This document shows positions 42,917 through 52,334 of a stretch of DNA of 64,000 nt, piece after piece. Positions within the stretch are counted from its first letter, which is position 1, and each line of letters starts with the position of its first letter. The translations under genes were made by a program, and so were the position numbers. The notes under the pieces are model-generated. The model was not told the DNA's origin and searched no databases. It worked only from the letters and a program-made list of their open reading frames with translations. The DNA comes from Chitinophagaceae bacterium (GTDB lineage: Bacteria > Bacteroidota > Bacteroidia > Chitinophagales > Chitinophagaceae): positions 372,001 through 436,000 of the forward strand of contig JAFKGQ010000010.1 of NCBI GenBank assembly GCA_017307755.1, in the 5' to 3' direction.

Positions 42917-44395
42917 ATGAATAAAATCCTATTGTCCCTGACCACCTCTTTGTGTCTTTTACAGGCCTTCGCAAGCCCGGCAGCTTTCGACGGCCCCCCT
43001 CCGCAAAACGGATATGATATCCGGCTCACACTAAAGCCCTACAAGAACAGCAAGGTCTACTTAGGCTATTATTATGGGAAGATCAAAGCCGTGGCTGACT
43101 CTATCACCCTGGACGAGAACAGCTCCGGCCGGTTTACCGGCAAAGAAAAACTGACGGGTGGGGTCTATTTTATCGTCAGCCCTTCCAGGAGTATCCTATT
43201 CGAGCTGCTGATCGACAGCCAGCAACATTTTTCCCTTTCGGCGGATACCCTCAATCTGCCGGGCAGCGTGACCTTCACCGGCTCTACCGACAATATTGTC
43301 TTTCAGCAATATACTCTCTTCACCAATAAGAAGGGGTCCGAGATCGTCGCCAGCCAGAAAGAACTGGCCACCGTCCATAACAAACAGGATTCCGTCCGTA
43401 TACGGGAAAAGATAAAGAAGCTCAACGAGGATATCCAGCAATATCGCCACCAGATCATGCGACAGCATCCCGGCTCGTTGCTTACCGCGTTGTTCTATAC
43501 AATGAAAGAACCCGTTGTCCCTCCTGACCCGAAGTCAAAGTCTCCTGCAAGCGGGAAGATTGACAGTCTCTTCCCCTACCACTATTTTAAAGCTCATTAC
43601 TGGGACAGTATCTCTTTTACGGATGACAGGCTTACCCGTACCCCCGTCTTTGAGCCCCGGCTGGACAAATATTTTAAAGACCTGGTCTACCCACAGGCGG
43701 ACTCCATCGAACGGGAGGCGGACATGATGTTGCTGCAAGCCAGGGTCAATAAGACCATGTTCCAATATCTCCTGGTCTATTTTGTCCAGAAATATGTGAA
43801 CCCGGAATATATGGGGCAGGATGCGGTGTTTGTACATCTGTTTGAAAAGTATATCAATACGGGACAGGCGGAATTCTTTACAGAGAAATACAGGCAATAT
43901 CTTAACAACAGGGCCTATAGCCTGATGGCCAACCTTATCGGACAGCCTGCCGCCAACCTGGAAATGGTGGACACCGCCGGGAAACCCCAACCGCTGTATG
44001 CCGTGCAGGCGCCCTATATCGTCATCTGCTTTTGGGATGCTACCTGCGGGCATTGCAAGGAACTCGTCCCCAAACTGGATTCCATTTTCCAGGCCAAATG
44101 GAAACAGGAAGGGGTAAAACTGTATGGGGTCATGGTGGACGGAGGGCAGGAAGCCTGGTTACAATTCATTAAGGATCACAATTTAAAGGACTGGATGCAC
44201 GTTTATGAAACCAAGGCTCACCAGGACTCCACGGAGGCTGCGGGCCAGGCAGGCTACCGGCAATTATATGATGTATACCAGACGCCGATCCTTTATTTGC
44301 TGGATAAGGACAAGCGGATCGTAGCCAAAAAGCTTTCTTACCAGCAATTGGATGAAGTATTAAATCTGAAATTCCAGCATGAAAAATCTCGTTGA
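42917..44395 (+). CDS. Periplasmic thioredoxin-like protein (DUF4369/DUF5106, TlpA-type)
   Basis: The protein has 492 residues from the ATG at 42917, where a signal peptide begins (MNKILLSLTTSLCLLQAFA). The open frame upstream lies opposite rlmD and is not coding. The N-terminal part (about 30-140) resembles DUF4369. A helical DUF5106-like region follows. The C-terminal thioredoxin fold has Cys377-Gly-His-Cys380 in CFWDATCGHCKELVPKLD. Such proteins reduce or exchange disulfides in the periplasm and are common in Bacteroidota. The last 17 bases overlap the start of the parvulin gene, so the two are translationally coupled. Confidence 0.88.
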   Translation: MNKILLSLTTSLCLLQAFASPAAFDGPPPQNGYDIRLTLKPYKNSKVYLGYYYGKIKAVADSITLDENSSGRFTGKEKLTGGVYFIVSPSRSILFELLIDSQQHFSLSADTLNLPGSVTFTGSTDNIVFQQYTLFTNKKGSEIVASQKELATVHNKQDSVRIREKIKKLNEDIQQYRHQIMRQHPGSLLTALFYTMKEPVVPPDPKSKSPASGKIDSLFPYHYFKAHYWDSISFTDDRLTRTPVFEPRLDKYFKDLVYPQADSIEREADMMLLQARVNKTMFQYLLVYFVQKYVNPEYMGQDAVFVHLFEKYINTGQAEFFTEKYRQYLNNRAYSLMANLIGQPAANLEMVDTAGKPQPLYAVQAPYIVICFWDATCGHCKELVPKLDSIFQAKWKQEGVKLYGVMVDGGQEAWLQFIKDHNLKDWMHVYETKAHQDSTEAAGQAGYRQLYDVYQTPILYLLDKDKRIVAKKLSYQQLDEVLNLKFQHEKSR

Positions 44396-46331
44396 CACCT
44401 GTGCAAGTGGTCGAGCTTTAAAACTGATGGTCCTTTTTGTACTTTTTTCGTCATCCCTGACAGCCCAAACCTTATTTACCTGTGACGGACGGGACGTCAG
44501 CAAGGAAGACTTTCTAAAAGCCTATAATAAGAACAATACGGGAGAAAAGACGACGGAAAGATCCTATCGTGATTACCTGGAGCTCTACATCCGATTTAAG
44601 CTAAAAGTACGGGCAGCTTATGACATGCTGCTGGATACGCTGCCCGGTCAACGGGCTGAGCTGCAGAATTTCCGGAACCAGGTGGCCGACAGCTATCTCA
44701 AGGATGAGGCCAGCCTGGATAAACTGGTGAATGAGGTTTTTAGCCGAGGGCAAAAGGACATTCACCTGGCCCATATTTTTATCGCCGTCCCAGCAGGGAC
44801 GGATACTACTACCGCCTATGGCAAGGCTCTGACAGCCTATAATGCCCTGAAAAAAGGAAAAAAATTCACAGAAGCCGCCCTTCAATGGTCCGAGGACCCT
44901 GCTGTAAAAGGGAATGGGGGAGATATAGGTTATATTACCGTTTTTTCCCTGCCTTACGAGCTGGAAACCCTGGCTTATTCCACTCCGGTGGGGCAGGTGT
45001 CCAAACCCTACCACAGCAAAGGGGGATATCATATCTTCAAAAATCTGGGCGAACGTAAATCCCTGGGGAAAATGCGTGCAGCTCAGATCCTTATATCTAT
45101 TCCACCCGGAGCTTCCGCCTCCGTGCGGGAGGAGTACCGGCGTAGGGCGGACTCATTATATGCCGCCCTGCAAAAAGGGGCCGAATTCTCCCAGCTGGCC
45201 AGGTCCTATAGCGGGGACAATTTATCTTACCAGAGTGGCGGGGAATTGCCTGAATTCAGCGTAGGTCGTTATGACTCAGCCTTTGAGGCCGCCGCTTTTG
45301 CCCTGGAGAGGGATGGGGCCATCAGCCGTCCCGTGGCCACTACTTTTGGCTACCATATTATACGGCGGCTCGGAAGGACGCCCTTCCCCCATGAGCTGAA
45401 TGAGACGGTGGCAGCCGACCTGAAACAGCAGGTGGGCAATGACGCAAGGGCCGAAGTATCAAGGCAGGCCTTGCTGAAACGCATCTACCAGCAGACAGGC
45501 ATGAGAAGGGCTGATGTGCCCGAGACAGACCTCTGGGGCTTTACGGACAGCATTATGACCAATCCGGGTCTTAATTTTTACCGGAACCTGAGCCATGCCA
45601 CTATCCTTTTCTCCTTTCCTGAACAGCAGTATACGGTGCAGAACTGGCTGGATCATGTCCGCACCATCAAAGCTTCCGGCAGGGCCCGAAATGTAAGCGA
45701 CAAAGCGTTGTTCGAACAATTTGTAGGCCGTACAGCCCTGGATTACTATCGGAATCACCTGGAACAATACAATAAGGATTTTGCTTTTCAGCTGACCGAA
45801 TTCAAGGAAGGCAACCTGCTCTTCGAGGTCATGCAAAGAAAGATCTGGGACAAAGCCTCCACAGATAGCGCAGGACTACATACTTATTACGAAGCGCATA
45901 AGGACAAATACTGGTGGGAAAACAGCGCCGACGCCCTGTTATTCACCTGCAGCAATGAACAGACGGCGCAAACGCTCCGTACGCACCTGGCTGCCAGCAT
46001 CTACGACTGGCGGAAATGGTCGGACAGCGCTGCCGCGGGCGTACAGGCAGATTCGGGGCGTTATGAACTTGCGCAGATACCCGCCCTGGAGAAGACGACC
46101 CCTGGTCCTCACCAATTCACACCCATGATCACAAGCAAGTCGGACAATTCCATAAGCTTTGCGTACATCCTGAACGTATACCAGGGCCGGTCGCCCCGCG
46201 ATTACAAGGATGCACGTGGATTTGTCATCAATGATTATCAGACCTATCTGGAAGATGAATGGATCGCCACACTAAAGAAGAAATACCAGGTGAATGTGGA
46301 TGAGCGGGTTTTTGCCAGCCTGCCCAAATGA
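44379..46331 (+). CDS. Periplasmic peptidyl-prolyl isomerase with two parvulin domains (SurA-like)
   Basis: The 650-residue exported protein has a signal peptide (about 1-30), an N-terminal SurA-like helical region, then two parvulin domains: about 125-225 (DIHLAHIFIAVPAG to GQVSKPYHSKGGYHIFKNLGERKS) and about 230-335 (KMRAAQILISIPPG to TTFGYHIIRRLG). A long C-terminal region of about 310 residues follows, without a recognised domain. It should assist folding of outer-membrane and secreted proteins. It overlaps the preceding thioredoxin-like gene by 17 bases, suggesting a shared protein-folding role. Confidence 0.9.
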   Translation: MKNLVDTCASGRALKLMVLFVLFSSSLTAQTLFTCDGRDVSKEDFLKAYNKNNTGEKTTERSYRDYLELYIRFKLKVRAAYDMLLDTLPGQRAELQNFRNQVADSYLKDEASLDKLVNEVFSRGQKDIHLAHIFIAVPAGTDTTTAYGKALTAYNALKKGKKFTEAALQWSEDPAVKGNGGDIGYITVFSLPYELETLAYSTPVGQVSKPYHSKGGYHIFKNLGERKSLGKMRAAQILISIPPGASASVREEYRRRADSLYAALQKGAEFSQLARSYSGDNLSYQSGGELPEFSVGRYDSAFEAAAFALERDGAISRPVATTFGYHIIRRLGRTPFPHELNETVAADLKQQVGNDARAEVSRQALLKRIYQQTGMRRADVPETDLWGFTDSIMTNPGLNFYRNLSHATILFSFPEQQYTVQNWLDHVRTIKASGRARNVSDKALFEQFVGRTALDYYRNHLEQYNKDFAFQLTEFKEGNLLFEVMQRKIWDKASTDSAGLHTYYEAHKDKYWWENSADALLFTCSNEQTAQTLRTHLAASIYDWRKWSDSAAAGVQADSGRYELAQIPALEKTTPGPHQFTPMITSKSDNSISFAYILNVYQGRSPRDYKDARGFVINDYQTYLEDEWIATLKKKYQVNVDERVFASLPK

Positions 46332-46343
46332 TCGTTAGATCGG

Positions 46344-47297
46344 TTACAGCACTGCCTTTACTACATTCTCGATGACCTTGGGTTTACCCAATGTATAATA
46401 GTGCAGCACAGGCACGCCGGCCTTTTTTAATTCCCTGCTCTGGTGGATCAGCCATTCCTGTCCCACTTTCTCTACTTCTTCATCGGTCTTACACTTCAGT
46501 ATCTCGCTTGAGAGGTCTGTAGGCAGATCGACATGAAAGACCTTTGGCAGCATGCTGAGCTGTTTGCGATTGGTGATGGGTTTGAGCCCGGGCACAACGG
46601 GGACATGGATACCTTGTTCCCGGCAAAGCTTTACAAAATCAAAATATTTTTGATTGTCGAAAAACATTTGGGTGGTGATGTATTCGGCGCCCGCTTCTAC
46701 TTTGGCTTTCAGGTACATTATGTCCGTCTCCAGGTTAGGCGCTTCAAAGTGCTTTTCGGGATAGCCTGCCACGCCAATACAGAAATTGGTCTTACCGCCA
46801 TTTTTGATATCTTCTTCGAGATAGATGCCATGGTTCAGACAAACGACCTGTTTTAACAGGTCGATGGCATAGCGGTGACCATCGGGCTCGGGCTCGAAAG
46901 AGCTTTCATTCCTGGCCGCGTCTCCCCTCAGAACCAATACGTTGTCGATGCCCAGGAAATGCAGGTCGATGAGCGCGTCCTCCGTCTCCCTTTTGCCGAA
47001 ACCGCCGCAGATGAGGTGCGGTACGGCATCCACCTGGTAGTGGTTCATGATGGCGGCACAGATGCCTACAGTGCCGGGCCGCTTGCGAACCTCTACTTTT
47101 TCAAAGGTGCCGTCCGCCTTTTTCTTGAACATGCTTTCACTGCGGTGATAAGTGACATTTATAAACGCCGGCTTGAACGCCATAAGAGGGTCGAGGTGTT
47201 CGTAGATCGAATTGATCGTCCTGCCTTTCAGAGGGGGTAAGATCTCAAATGAAACGAGCGTATCCTTAGCCTGTTGAATATGTTCTATAACCTTCAT
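46344..47297 (-). CDS. metF: Methylenetetrahydrofolate reductase
   Basis: The protein has 317 residues from the ATG at 47297 (MKVIEHIQQAKDTLVSFEILPP). The longer frame adds residues without family similarity. Motifs include SFEILPPLKG (with the catalytic Glu), FINVTYHRSE, PHLICGGFGKRETEDALIDLHFLGIDNVLVLRGD and GAEYITTQMFFDN. It reduces 5,10-methylene-THF to 5-methyl-THF for methionine synthesis. It is convergent with the parvulin gene (12 bases apart) and divergent from lptB. Confidence 0.95.
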   Translation of the reverse strand: MKVIEHIQQAKDTLVSFEILPPLKGRTINSIYEHLDPLMAFKPAFINVTYHRSESMFKKKADGTFEKVEVRKRPGTVGICAAIMNHYQVDAVPHLICGGFGKRETEDALIDLHFLGIDNVLVLRGDAARNESSFEPEPDGHRYAIDLLKQVVCLNHGIYLEEDIKNGGKTNFCIGVAGYPEKHFEAPNLETDIMYLKAKVEAGAEYITTQMFFDNQKYFDFVKLCREQGIHVPVVPGLKPITNRKQLSMLPKVFHVDLPTDLSSEILKCKTDEEVEKVGQEWLIHQSRELKKAGVPVLHYYTLGKPKVIENVVKAVL

Positions 47298-47378
47298 ATA
47301 TATGAAATCGGGAGCTTTTTGCCCGATTTTGAGCGCAAACATAACGGATTTTTAGCCTTTATATTACAGTTTGCAGCT

Positions 47379-47386
47379 TAACTTTG
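47379..47386 (+). promoter_or_regulatory. -7 promoter element placed four bases before lptB
   Basis: TAACTTTG matches TAnnTTTG exactly and is followed by GGCC and then the lptB ATG. A start site about five bases downstream of the element would coincide with the ATG, so a leaderless mRNA is predicted. The same arrangement (element, four bases, ATG) precedes fabG at 50995-51007. Confidence 0.55.
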
Positions 47387-47390
47387 GGCC

Positions 47391-48191
47391 ATGAGCCTGA
47401 CCATTCACTCACAAGATCTTGTAAAGAGTTACCGGAACCGGACCGTAGTAAACCATGTATCTGTGAAACTAGATCAGGGGGAGATCGTGGGGCTGCTGGG
47501 GCCCAATGGGGCCGGAAAGACCACCACTTTTTATATGGTAGTGGGGTTGATCAAGCCTGATGAAGGCAAGGTATTCCTGGAAGACACGGATATTACCAAA
47601 ATGCCCATGTATAAGAGGGCTCAGATGGGTATCGGGTACCTCCCCCAGGAGGCTTCTGTATTCCGGAAGTTAAGCGTGGAAGATAATATAAAGGCCGTAT
47701 TGGAAATGACCAAGCTCAGCAAGGCTGAGCAAAAAGATAAATTAGAGTCGCTGTTGGATGAGTTCCATCTGCACCATGTGCGGAAGAACAATGGAGACTC
47801 GCTCAGCGGGGGGGAAAGAAGGAGGACGGAGATCGCCCGGGCCCTGGCAGTGGATCCAAAGTTTATTTTGCTGGACGAGCCTTTTGCGGGTGTCGACCCT
47901 ATTGCTGTAGAGGACATACAGACGGTGGTTGCACGTCTGAAATTCAGGAATATCGGTATCCTTATTACGGACCACAACGTAAACGAGACACTGTCCATCT
48001 GTGACCGCGCCTATCTGCTCATAGACGGCAAAATATTTAAGCATGGTACCGCCGAGGAGCTGGCGGAGGACGAACAGGTACGCCGGCTTTACCTGGGACG
48101 GAATTTCGAGCTAAGACGGAAAGATTATCTACATGAGGAAGCGCGCAGGGGGATGCAGGAAGCTTCCAGTGGTCCGGAGGAAGTTTTATAG
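47391..48191 (+). CDS. lptB: Lipopolysaccharide export ABC transporter ATPase LptB
   Basis: The 266-residue ATPase has Walker A GPNGAGKT (37-44), a Q-loop (YLPQEASVFRKLSVEDN), signature LSGGE (138-142), Walker B ILLDEP (159-164) and the switch His in LITDHNVNE. The sequence around the Q-loop is typical of LptB rather than other ABC ATPases. It powers LPS extraction from the inner membrane with LptFG. About 25 extra residues at the C-terminus (DYLHEEARRGMQEASS) extend beyond the usual length. Confidence 0.95.
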   Translation: MSLTIHSQDLVKSYRNRTVVNHVSVKLDQGEIVGLLGPNGAGKTTTFYMVVGLIKPDEGKVFLEDTDITKMPMYKRAQMGIGYLPQEASVFRKLSVEDNIKAVLEMTKLSKAEQKDKLESLLDEFHLHHVRKNNGDSLSGGERRRTEIARALAVDPKFILLDEPFAGVDPIAVEDIQTVVARLKFRNIGILITDHNVNETLSICDRAYLLIDGKIFKHGTAEELAEDEQVRRLYLGRNFELRRKDYLHEEARRGMQEASSGPEEVL

Positions 48192-48225
48192 AGAATTTTC
48201 TTTATTTTGCCTTAGAACATACTGT

Positions 48226-49752
48226 ATGAGACTTCTCAGCCCTGCCATATCAAGACTCGCCAGGTTCAGGCTTTGGCGCATTGAACAGTGGATGGAGAAC
48301 CCGGTAGCTACACAGCGGGAGGTCCTGCAGCACCTTGTTACCTCGGCGCAATACACGGAATTTGGCCGTAAATACAATTTTTCCAACATTTTCTCTCTTC
48401 GTGAATTCAAACAGGCCGTCCCCATCCATGAATATGACGACCTGAAGCCCTATATCCAGCGGATTATGAACGGGGAAGAGAACATTCTCTGGAATACGCC
48501 GGTCAACTGGTTTGCCAAGAGCAGCGGGACCACCAGCGATAAGAGCAAGTTCATTCCTGTCAGCGAAGACAGTCTGCAGGACTGTCACTATAAAGGCGCC
48601 AAGGACGTACTCACCATGTATTATCATTTCAATCCCGAATCAGACCTGCTGACCGGCAAGGGTCTTGTGCTGGGGGGAAGTCATACCGTCCACCAGATGA
48701 ATGACGATGTACATTACGGGGACCTGAGCGCTGTACTTTTACAGAACTCTCCTTTCTGGGGGCATTGGATCCGGACGCCCGAGCTAAGCATCGCCTTGCT
48801 GGACGAATGGGAGGATAAGATCGAAAGGCTGGCGCGTAATACTATCGCTGAAAACGTCACTTCCATTTCGGGCGTGCCTACCTGGACCATGGTATTGATC
48901 AGACGCATCCTTGAGATCACGGGCAAATCCTGTCTGGCGGACGTATGGCCCTCACTGGAGCTGTACATCCATGGAGGCGTTTCATTCACCCCTTATCGTG
49001 AGCAGTTGAATAAGCTGATAGGCAAGGACATCCATTATCTGGACATGTATAACGCCAGTGAAGGTTTTTTTGCCGCCCAGGCCAACCCGCACGATGACGG
49101 GATGCTGCTGTTCCTGGACCACGGCATTTTTATGGAGTTCATGCCTGTGGAAGAATACGGAAAGAGCAATCCCGAAACCATCGGTTTGGGCGACGTAGAG
49201 ATCGGCAGGAACTATGCCCTGGTGATCAATACCAACGGGGGTCTATGGAGATACCTGCTGGGAGACACTATTCAATTCACCTCCAAATACCCTTTCCGTA
49301 TCAAGGTCAGCGGCCGGCTCAAACATTTTATCAATGCGTTTGGAGAAGAGGTTATCGTAGACAATACGGACAAGGCGATCGCTGTTGCCTGTCAGAGAAC
49401 GGGAGCAGTGGTCAATGACTACACGGCCGCCCCTGTCTATTTCAGCGACGAGGGGAATGGCGCTCATGAATGGCTGGTAGAGTTTGAAAAAGAACCGGAG
49501 AACCTGGATCAATTCGTATACGAGCTGGATAAGGCCTTACAAAACATCAACAGCGACTATGAGGCCAAACGTTATAAGAATATCGCCCTTGGCATGCCCA
49601 TCCTCCATGCGCTGGAGAAGGGGGTATTTACCACCTGGCTAAAAAGTAAGGGCAAGCTGGGAGGGCAGCATAAAGTACCCCGGCTGGCCAATGACAGAAA
49701 ATATGTCGAGGAGATCTGTGCGCTTATTCCCTTGTCCGCACCAGCATCGTAA
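48226..49752 (+). CDS. GH3 auxin-responsive-promoter family acyl-adenylating protein
   Basis: The protein has 508 residues from the ATG at 48226 (MRLLSPAISRLARFRLWRIEQWM). Earlier in-frame codons overlap lptB and are rejected. It has the ANL-type layout of plant GH3/JAR1 proteins: a P-loop-like KSSGTTSDKSKFIPVS (about 95-110), an ISGVPTWTMVLIRRI region, YLDMYNASEGFFAAQ (about 270-285), and the C-terminal KVSGRLKHFINAFGEEVIVDNTDKAI. GH3 proteins activate carboxylic acids and join them to amino acids. The bacterial members have no settled substrate. The last 29 bases overlap the convergent membrane-protein gene. Confidence 0.9.
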   Translation: MRLLSPAISRLARFRLWRIEQWMENPVATQREVLQHLVTSAQYTEFGRKYNFSNIFSLREFKQAVPIHEYDDLKPYIQRIMNGEENILWNTPVNWFAKSSGTTSDKSKFIPVSEDSLQDCHYKGAKDVLTMYYHFNPESDLLTGKGLVLGGSHTVHQMNDDVHYGDLSAVLLQNSPFWGHWIRTPELSIALLDEWEDKIERLARNTIAENVTSISGVPTWTMVLIRRILEITGKSCLADVWPSLELYIHGGVSFTPYREQLNKLIGKDIHYLDMYNASEGFFAAQANPHDDGMLLFLDHGIFMEFMPVEEYGKSNPETIGLGDVEIGRNYALVINTNGGLWRYLLGDTIQFTSKYPFRIKVSGRLKHFINAFGEEVIVDNTDKAIAVACQRTGAVVNDYTAAPVYFSDEGNGAHEWLVEFEKEPENLDQFVYELDKALQNINSDYEAKRYKNIALGMPILHALEKGVFTTWLKSKGKLGGQHKVPRLANDRKYVEEICALIPLSAPAS

Positions 49753-50965
49753 CGATCACAAGGCTTACAAAAGAGGATGTATAAAAAAGATAGAGATAGG
49801 GTACGTCGATAAGACAGTAAAATATCACGAGGCTTAGCTTGAGCGCTGCCAGCGGTGTATTATATAAATATTCTTTCTTTCCTTTTATATAGCAGTACAG
49901 CACGAAGACGGACGGAACGGAAAAGCTGAGGGCTACCAGGAGCTTATGTAGGATGGCAATCCTATGGGGGCCAAAGAACCAGGCCAGCCCGGGGGCCTCG
50001 GTAAACACTTTGGGGCTGTCGTGCCATACCCGGGCGGCAAAGGCGACATAATTACCGGGCAGGGAGGCCAGTCTGTAAAAGGTCTGCCAGCCTACCGGCA
50101 GCAGGAACAGCAGGATAAAACTCAGCATGCCCGTAACCGCAAAGATGCCGATGTGCTTCCATTTTTTTTCCAGCAGAAGATACAGGGTATAGGCGGGTAT
50201 CCACCCCACCAGGCTATAGCGGCTGAGCATGCATAAAGAGGCCATGACGCCGATGAACCAGGGGTTCCCGGTGACGAGTGCCACCACCAGCAGCACGTAA
50301 TAGGCAATGACCACACCCTCTTCCGACACACTGATGATACCGGGCGTGTTGTCCGCCAGTATCCACCAGAACAAAAGGAAAGCGAGCACGCCCGTAAGAA
50401 AGGAAAGGTATCGATGGATCTCCGGTCTGTAGAGAAAGAGGAAGATGGCAAAAGAAAAAAGCAGGCCGGCCATGGTGACCCAGCGGATGTCGATGCCGAG
50501 TGCAATGGCTGGTACATAGGGCAACCACATGGCCGGCAGGTAAATGGGCTGTATGCCATTCCATATCCAGGGGATCGTATCGTACACCTGTTTGTGATGG
50601 CCCGCGACAAAACGTTCGCCCATTACTTTGATGATCGGCAGCATGTCGGCGTTACTGATGTCGATGGGTATCTCCTCGAACCAATAGCGGCACCAGGAAT
50701 ACATGGCAAGGGCGATCAGTCCTATCAGGATAAGACGATAGTGGTGAGTATGCGCTTTCCACCATCCTTTATCAGGTCTGGAGAAATGCAGGCGGGGGAA
50801 GGACGGCAGCAACAGGCAAATAACCATGCCCGATAGGAAATACAAGATAGAAAGAAAGGGCCCCCAGCCATCGAATTTCAGAAGCCAGGTGGAGCAAAGC
50901 GTCTCTACCGCAAAGGCGAACAATATCCATATAAGCAGACGTTTCCGAAGGATCATCGGTTGCAA
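49724..50965 (-). CDS. Polytopic membrane protein, possible GT-C/GT87-type glycosyltransferase
   Basis: The 413-residue protein has about ten membrane helices and short loops. The first large loop (between about 95 and 145) contains EEIPIDISNADMLPIIKVMGERFVAGHHKQVYD, with acidic residues as in GT-C enzymes that use lipid-linked sugars. This assignment is weak; it could be an unrelated transporter or integral protein of unknown function. The 3' end overlaps GH3 by 29 bases tail to tail. It diverges from fabG. Confidence 0.7.
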   Translation of the reverse strand: MQPMILRKRLLIWILFAFAVETLCSTWLLKFDGWGPFLSILYFLSGMVICLLLPSFPRLHFSRPDKGWWKAHTHHYRLILIGLIALAMYSWCRYWFEEIPIDISNADMLPIIKVMGERFVAGHHKQVYDTIPWIWNGIQPIYLPAMWLPYVPAIALGIDIRWVTMAGLLFSFAIFLFLYRPEIHRYLSFLTGVLAFLLFWWILADNTPGIISVSEEGVVIAYYVLLVVALVTGNPWFIGVMASLCMLSRYSLVGWIPAYTLYLLLEKKWKHIGIFAVTGMLSFILLFLLPVGWQTFYRLASLPGNYVAFAARVWHDSPKVFTEAPGLAWFFGPHRIAILHKLLVALSFSVPSVFVLYCYIKGKKEYLYNTPLAALKLSLVIFYCLIDVPYLYLFYTSSFVSLVIVTMLVRTRE

Positions 50966-51006
50966 AATAAATATTTATATTGAGGTTTTTAATGTAGGTT
51001 TGGCCC

Positions 51007-51759
51007 ATGAATAAGTTACTTGAAGGAAAAATCGCTATCGTCACCGGCGCCAGCCGCGGCATCGGAGAAGCTATCGCCGTGAAACTGGCCCAGGAAGGCG
51101 CACAAGTCGCTTTTACCTTTTTGAGCAGCGAGGAAAAGGCAAGGGCTTTGGAAGATCGTCTGAAGTCTTTTGGCGTAAAAGCCAAAGCGTATAAAAGTAA
51201 TGCCGGCGTATATGCGGAATGTGAAACTCTGGTGAATGACGTGGTAAAAGAATTTGGAGCAGTGGACATTTGTGTAAACAATGCCGGTATCTCAAAGGAC
51301 AATTTGCTATTACGTCTTAGTCCGGAACAATGGGACGAGGTGATGGATATCAACTTGAAGAGCGTATTCAATATGACCAAGCAAGTGATAAGGCCCATGA
51401 TGAAAGCGCGCAAGGGCTCCATTATCAATATGAGCTCTATCGTCGGCATCAGGGGAAATGCAGGGCAGAGCAGCTATGCAGCATCAAAGGCGGGGATCAT
51501 CGGTTTTACAAAGTCCGTGGCCTTAGAGCTGGGCAGCCGCAATATCCGGTGCAACGCCATCGCCCCCGGCTTTGTGGAGACGGACATGACCCATTACCTG
51601 AAGGATGGGGAAGGCGCAAAGGCTTTTCTGGAAAAGATCCCGCTGGGACGATTTGGTAGTAGCGAAGAGATCGCCAGTACCACCTTGTTCCTTGCCAGCG
51701 ATATGAGCTCCTATATCACAGGGCAGGTGATCAGCGCCTGCGGGGGGTTGAATATTTAG
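51007..51759 (+). CDS. fabG: 3-oxoacyl-ACP reductase FabG
   Basis: The 250-residue short-chain dehydrogenase has TGASRGIGEA (13-22) for NADP binding, NNAG (91-94), and the catalytic set Asn116, Ser144, Tyr157 and Lys161 (NMSSIVG, SYAASKAG). The C-terminal CNAIAPGFVETDMT is typical of FabG. It reduces 3-oxoacyl-ACP in fatty-acid elongation. TAGGTTTG (50995-51002) lies four bases before the ATG, predicting a leaderless transcript as for lptB. Confidence 0.93.
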   Translation: MNKLLEGKIAIVTGASRGIGEAIAVKLAQEGAQVAFTFLSSEEKARALEDRLKSFGVKAKAYKSNAGVYAECETLVNDVVKEFGAVDICVNNAGISKDNLLLRLSPEQWDEVMDINLKSVFNMTKQVIRPMMKARKGSIINMSSIVGIRGNAGQSSYAASKAGIIGFTKSVALELGSRNIRCNAIAPGFVETDMTHYLKDGEGAKAFLEKIPLGRFGSSEEIASTTLFLASDMSSYITGQVISACGGLNI

Positions 51760-51853
51760 TTTTTAGTGCCTGATTATAAGGGTATTTGATCAATTTGTTA
51801 AAACCCTGATAAGGCTATGTGTTTATCCGCGTAAGCTGTATATTTGTACGACT

Positions 51854-52156
51854 TTGGCTGGAAAAAAAATCATATCTGTATTTCTGCTATTGGTATTAAG
51901 CATACAGCTCTTACCGCTGAAGCAAACCATTGCCTGGCTCTTAGGCGGCCAGGCGACGGAAGAGCTTGTGCATGGCAGCAACGACGGCAAGGCCTGCCGC
52001 GGCAGTGATGATCTTAATAAGGATTTTTTGCCCGTTTATCATCCTACCCTCATCCAGTCTATATTGATTAGTCGTCATGTGCCTGTTCCCCACCAATGCG
52101 AGGGCCTGGAAGGCAGACATGCGGACGATATTCTCACACCTCCTCCCAACTGCTGA
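51854..52156 (+). CDS. Small membrane-anchored/secreted protein upstream of SulP (TTG start)
   Basis: This 100-residue frame starts with TTG. N-terminal hydrophobic segment KKIISVFLLLVLSIQLLPLKQTIAWLL is followed by a polar part and a conspicuous C-terminal RHADDILTPPPNC. An exact -7 element (TATATTTG, 51839-51846) ends seven bases before the TTG. From memory, small Bacteroidota proteins with the same hydrophobic start and a similar terminal motif occur beside transporter genes, but I cannot verify it. No in-frame ATG is available. The function is unknown; a link to the SulP/carbonic anhydrase genes downstream is positional only. The 178 bases to the SulP start hold no other gene I can support. 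Confidence 0.55.
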   Translation: MAGKKIISVFLLLVLSIQLLPLKQTIAWLLGGQATEELVHGSNDGKACRGSDDLNKDFLPVYHPTLIQSILISRHVPVPHQCEGLEGRHADDILTPPPNC

Positions 52157-52334
52157 GTCCTTTCTTTTTTCATTTTTCTATTTTGTATTTCCCGTAGTTG
52201 TTTTTTCTGACGGTTTAGGGCCGTTGCTAACCTTTATTATTATCATCTGCTTGCCGGACCTTCCGAGCGAGAAGCCTTTGTCTGTCCCTGTAAAACGAAT
52301 GTCTGCCATTGACTAATCCTTTAAAAGAAAAGAT

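Noticed and set aside
52077..52316. A 79-codon plus-strand frame between the small TTG-started gene and SulP.
   Set aside because: It overlaps the better-supported small frame, has no promoter or start context, and its hydrophobic stretch comes from a pyrimidine-rich leader.
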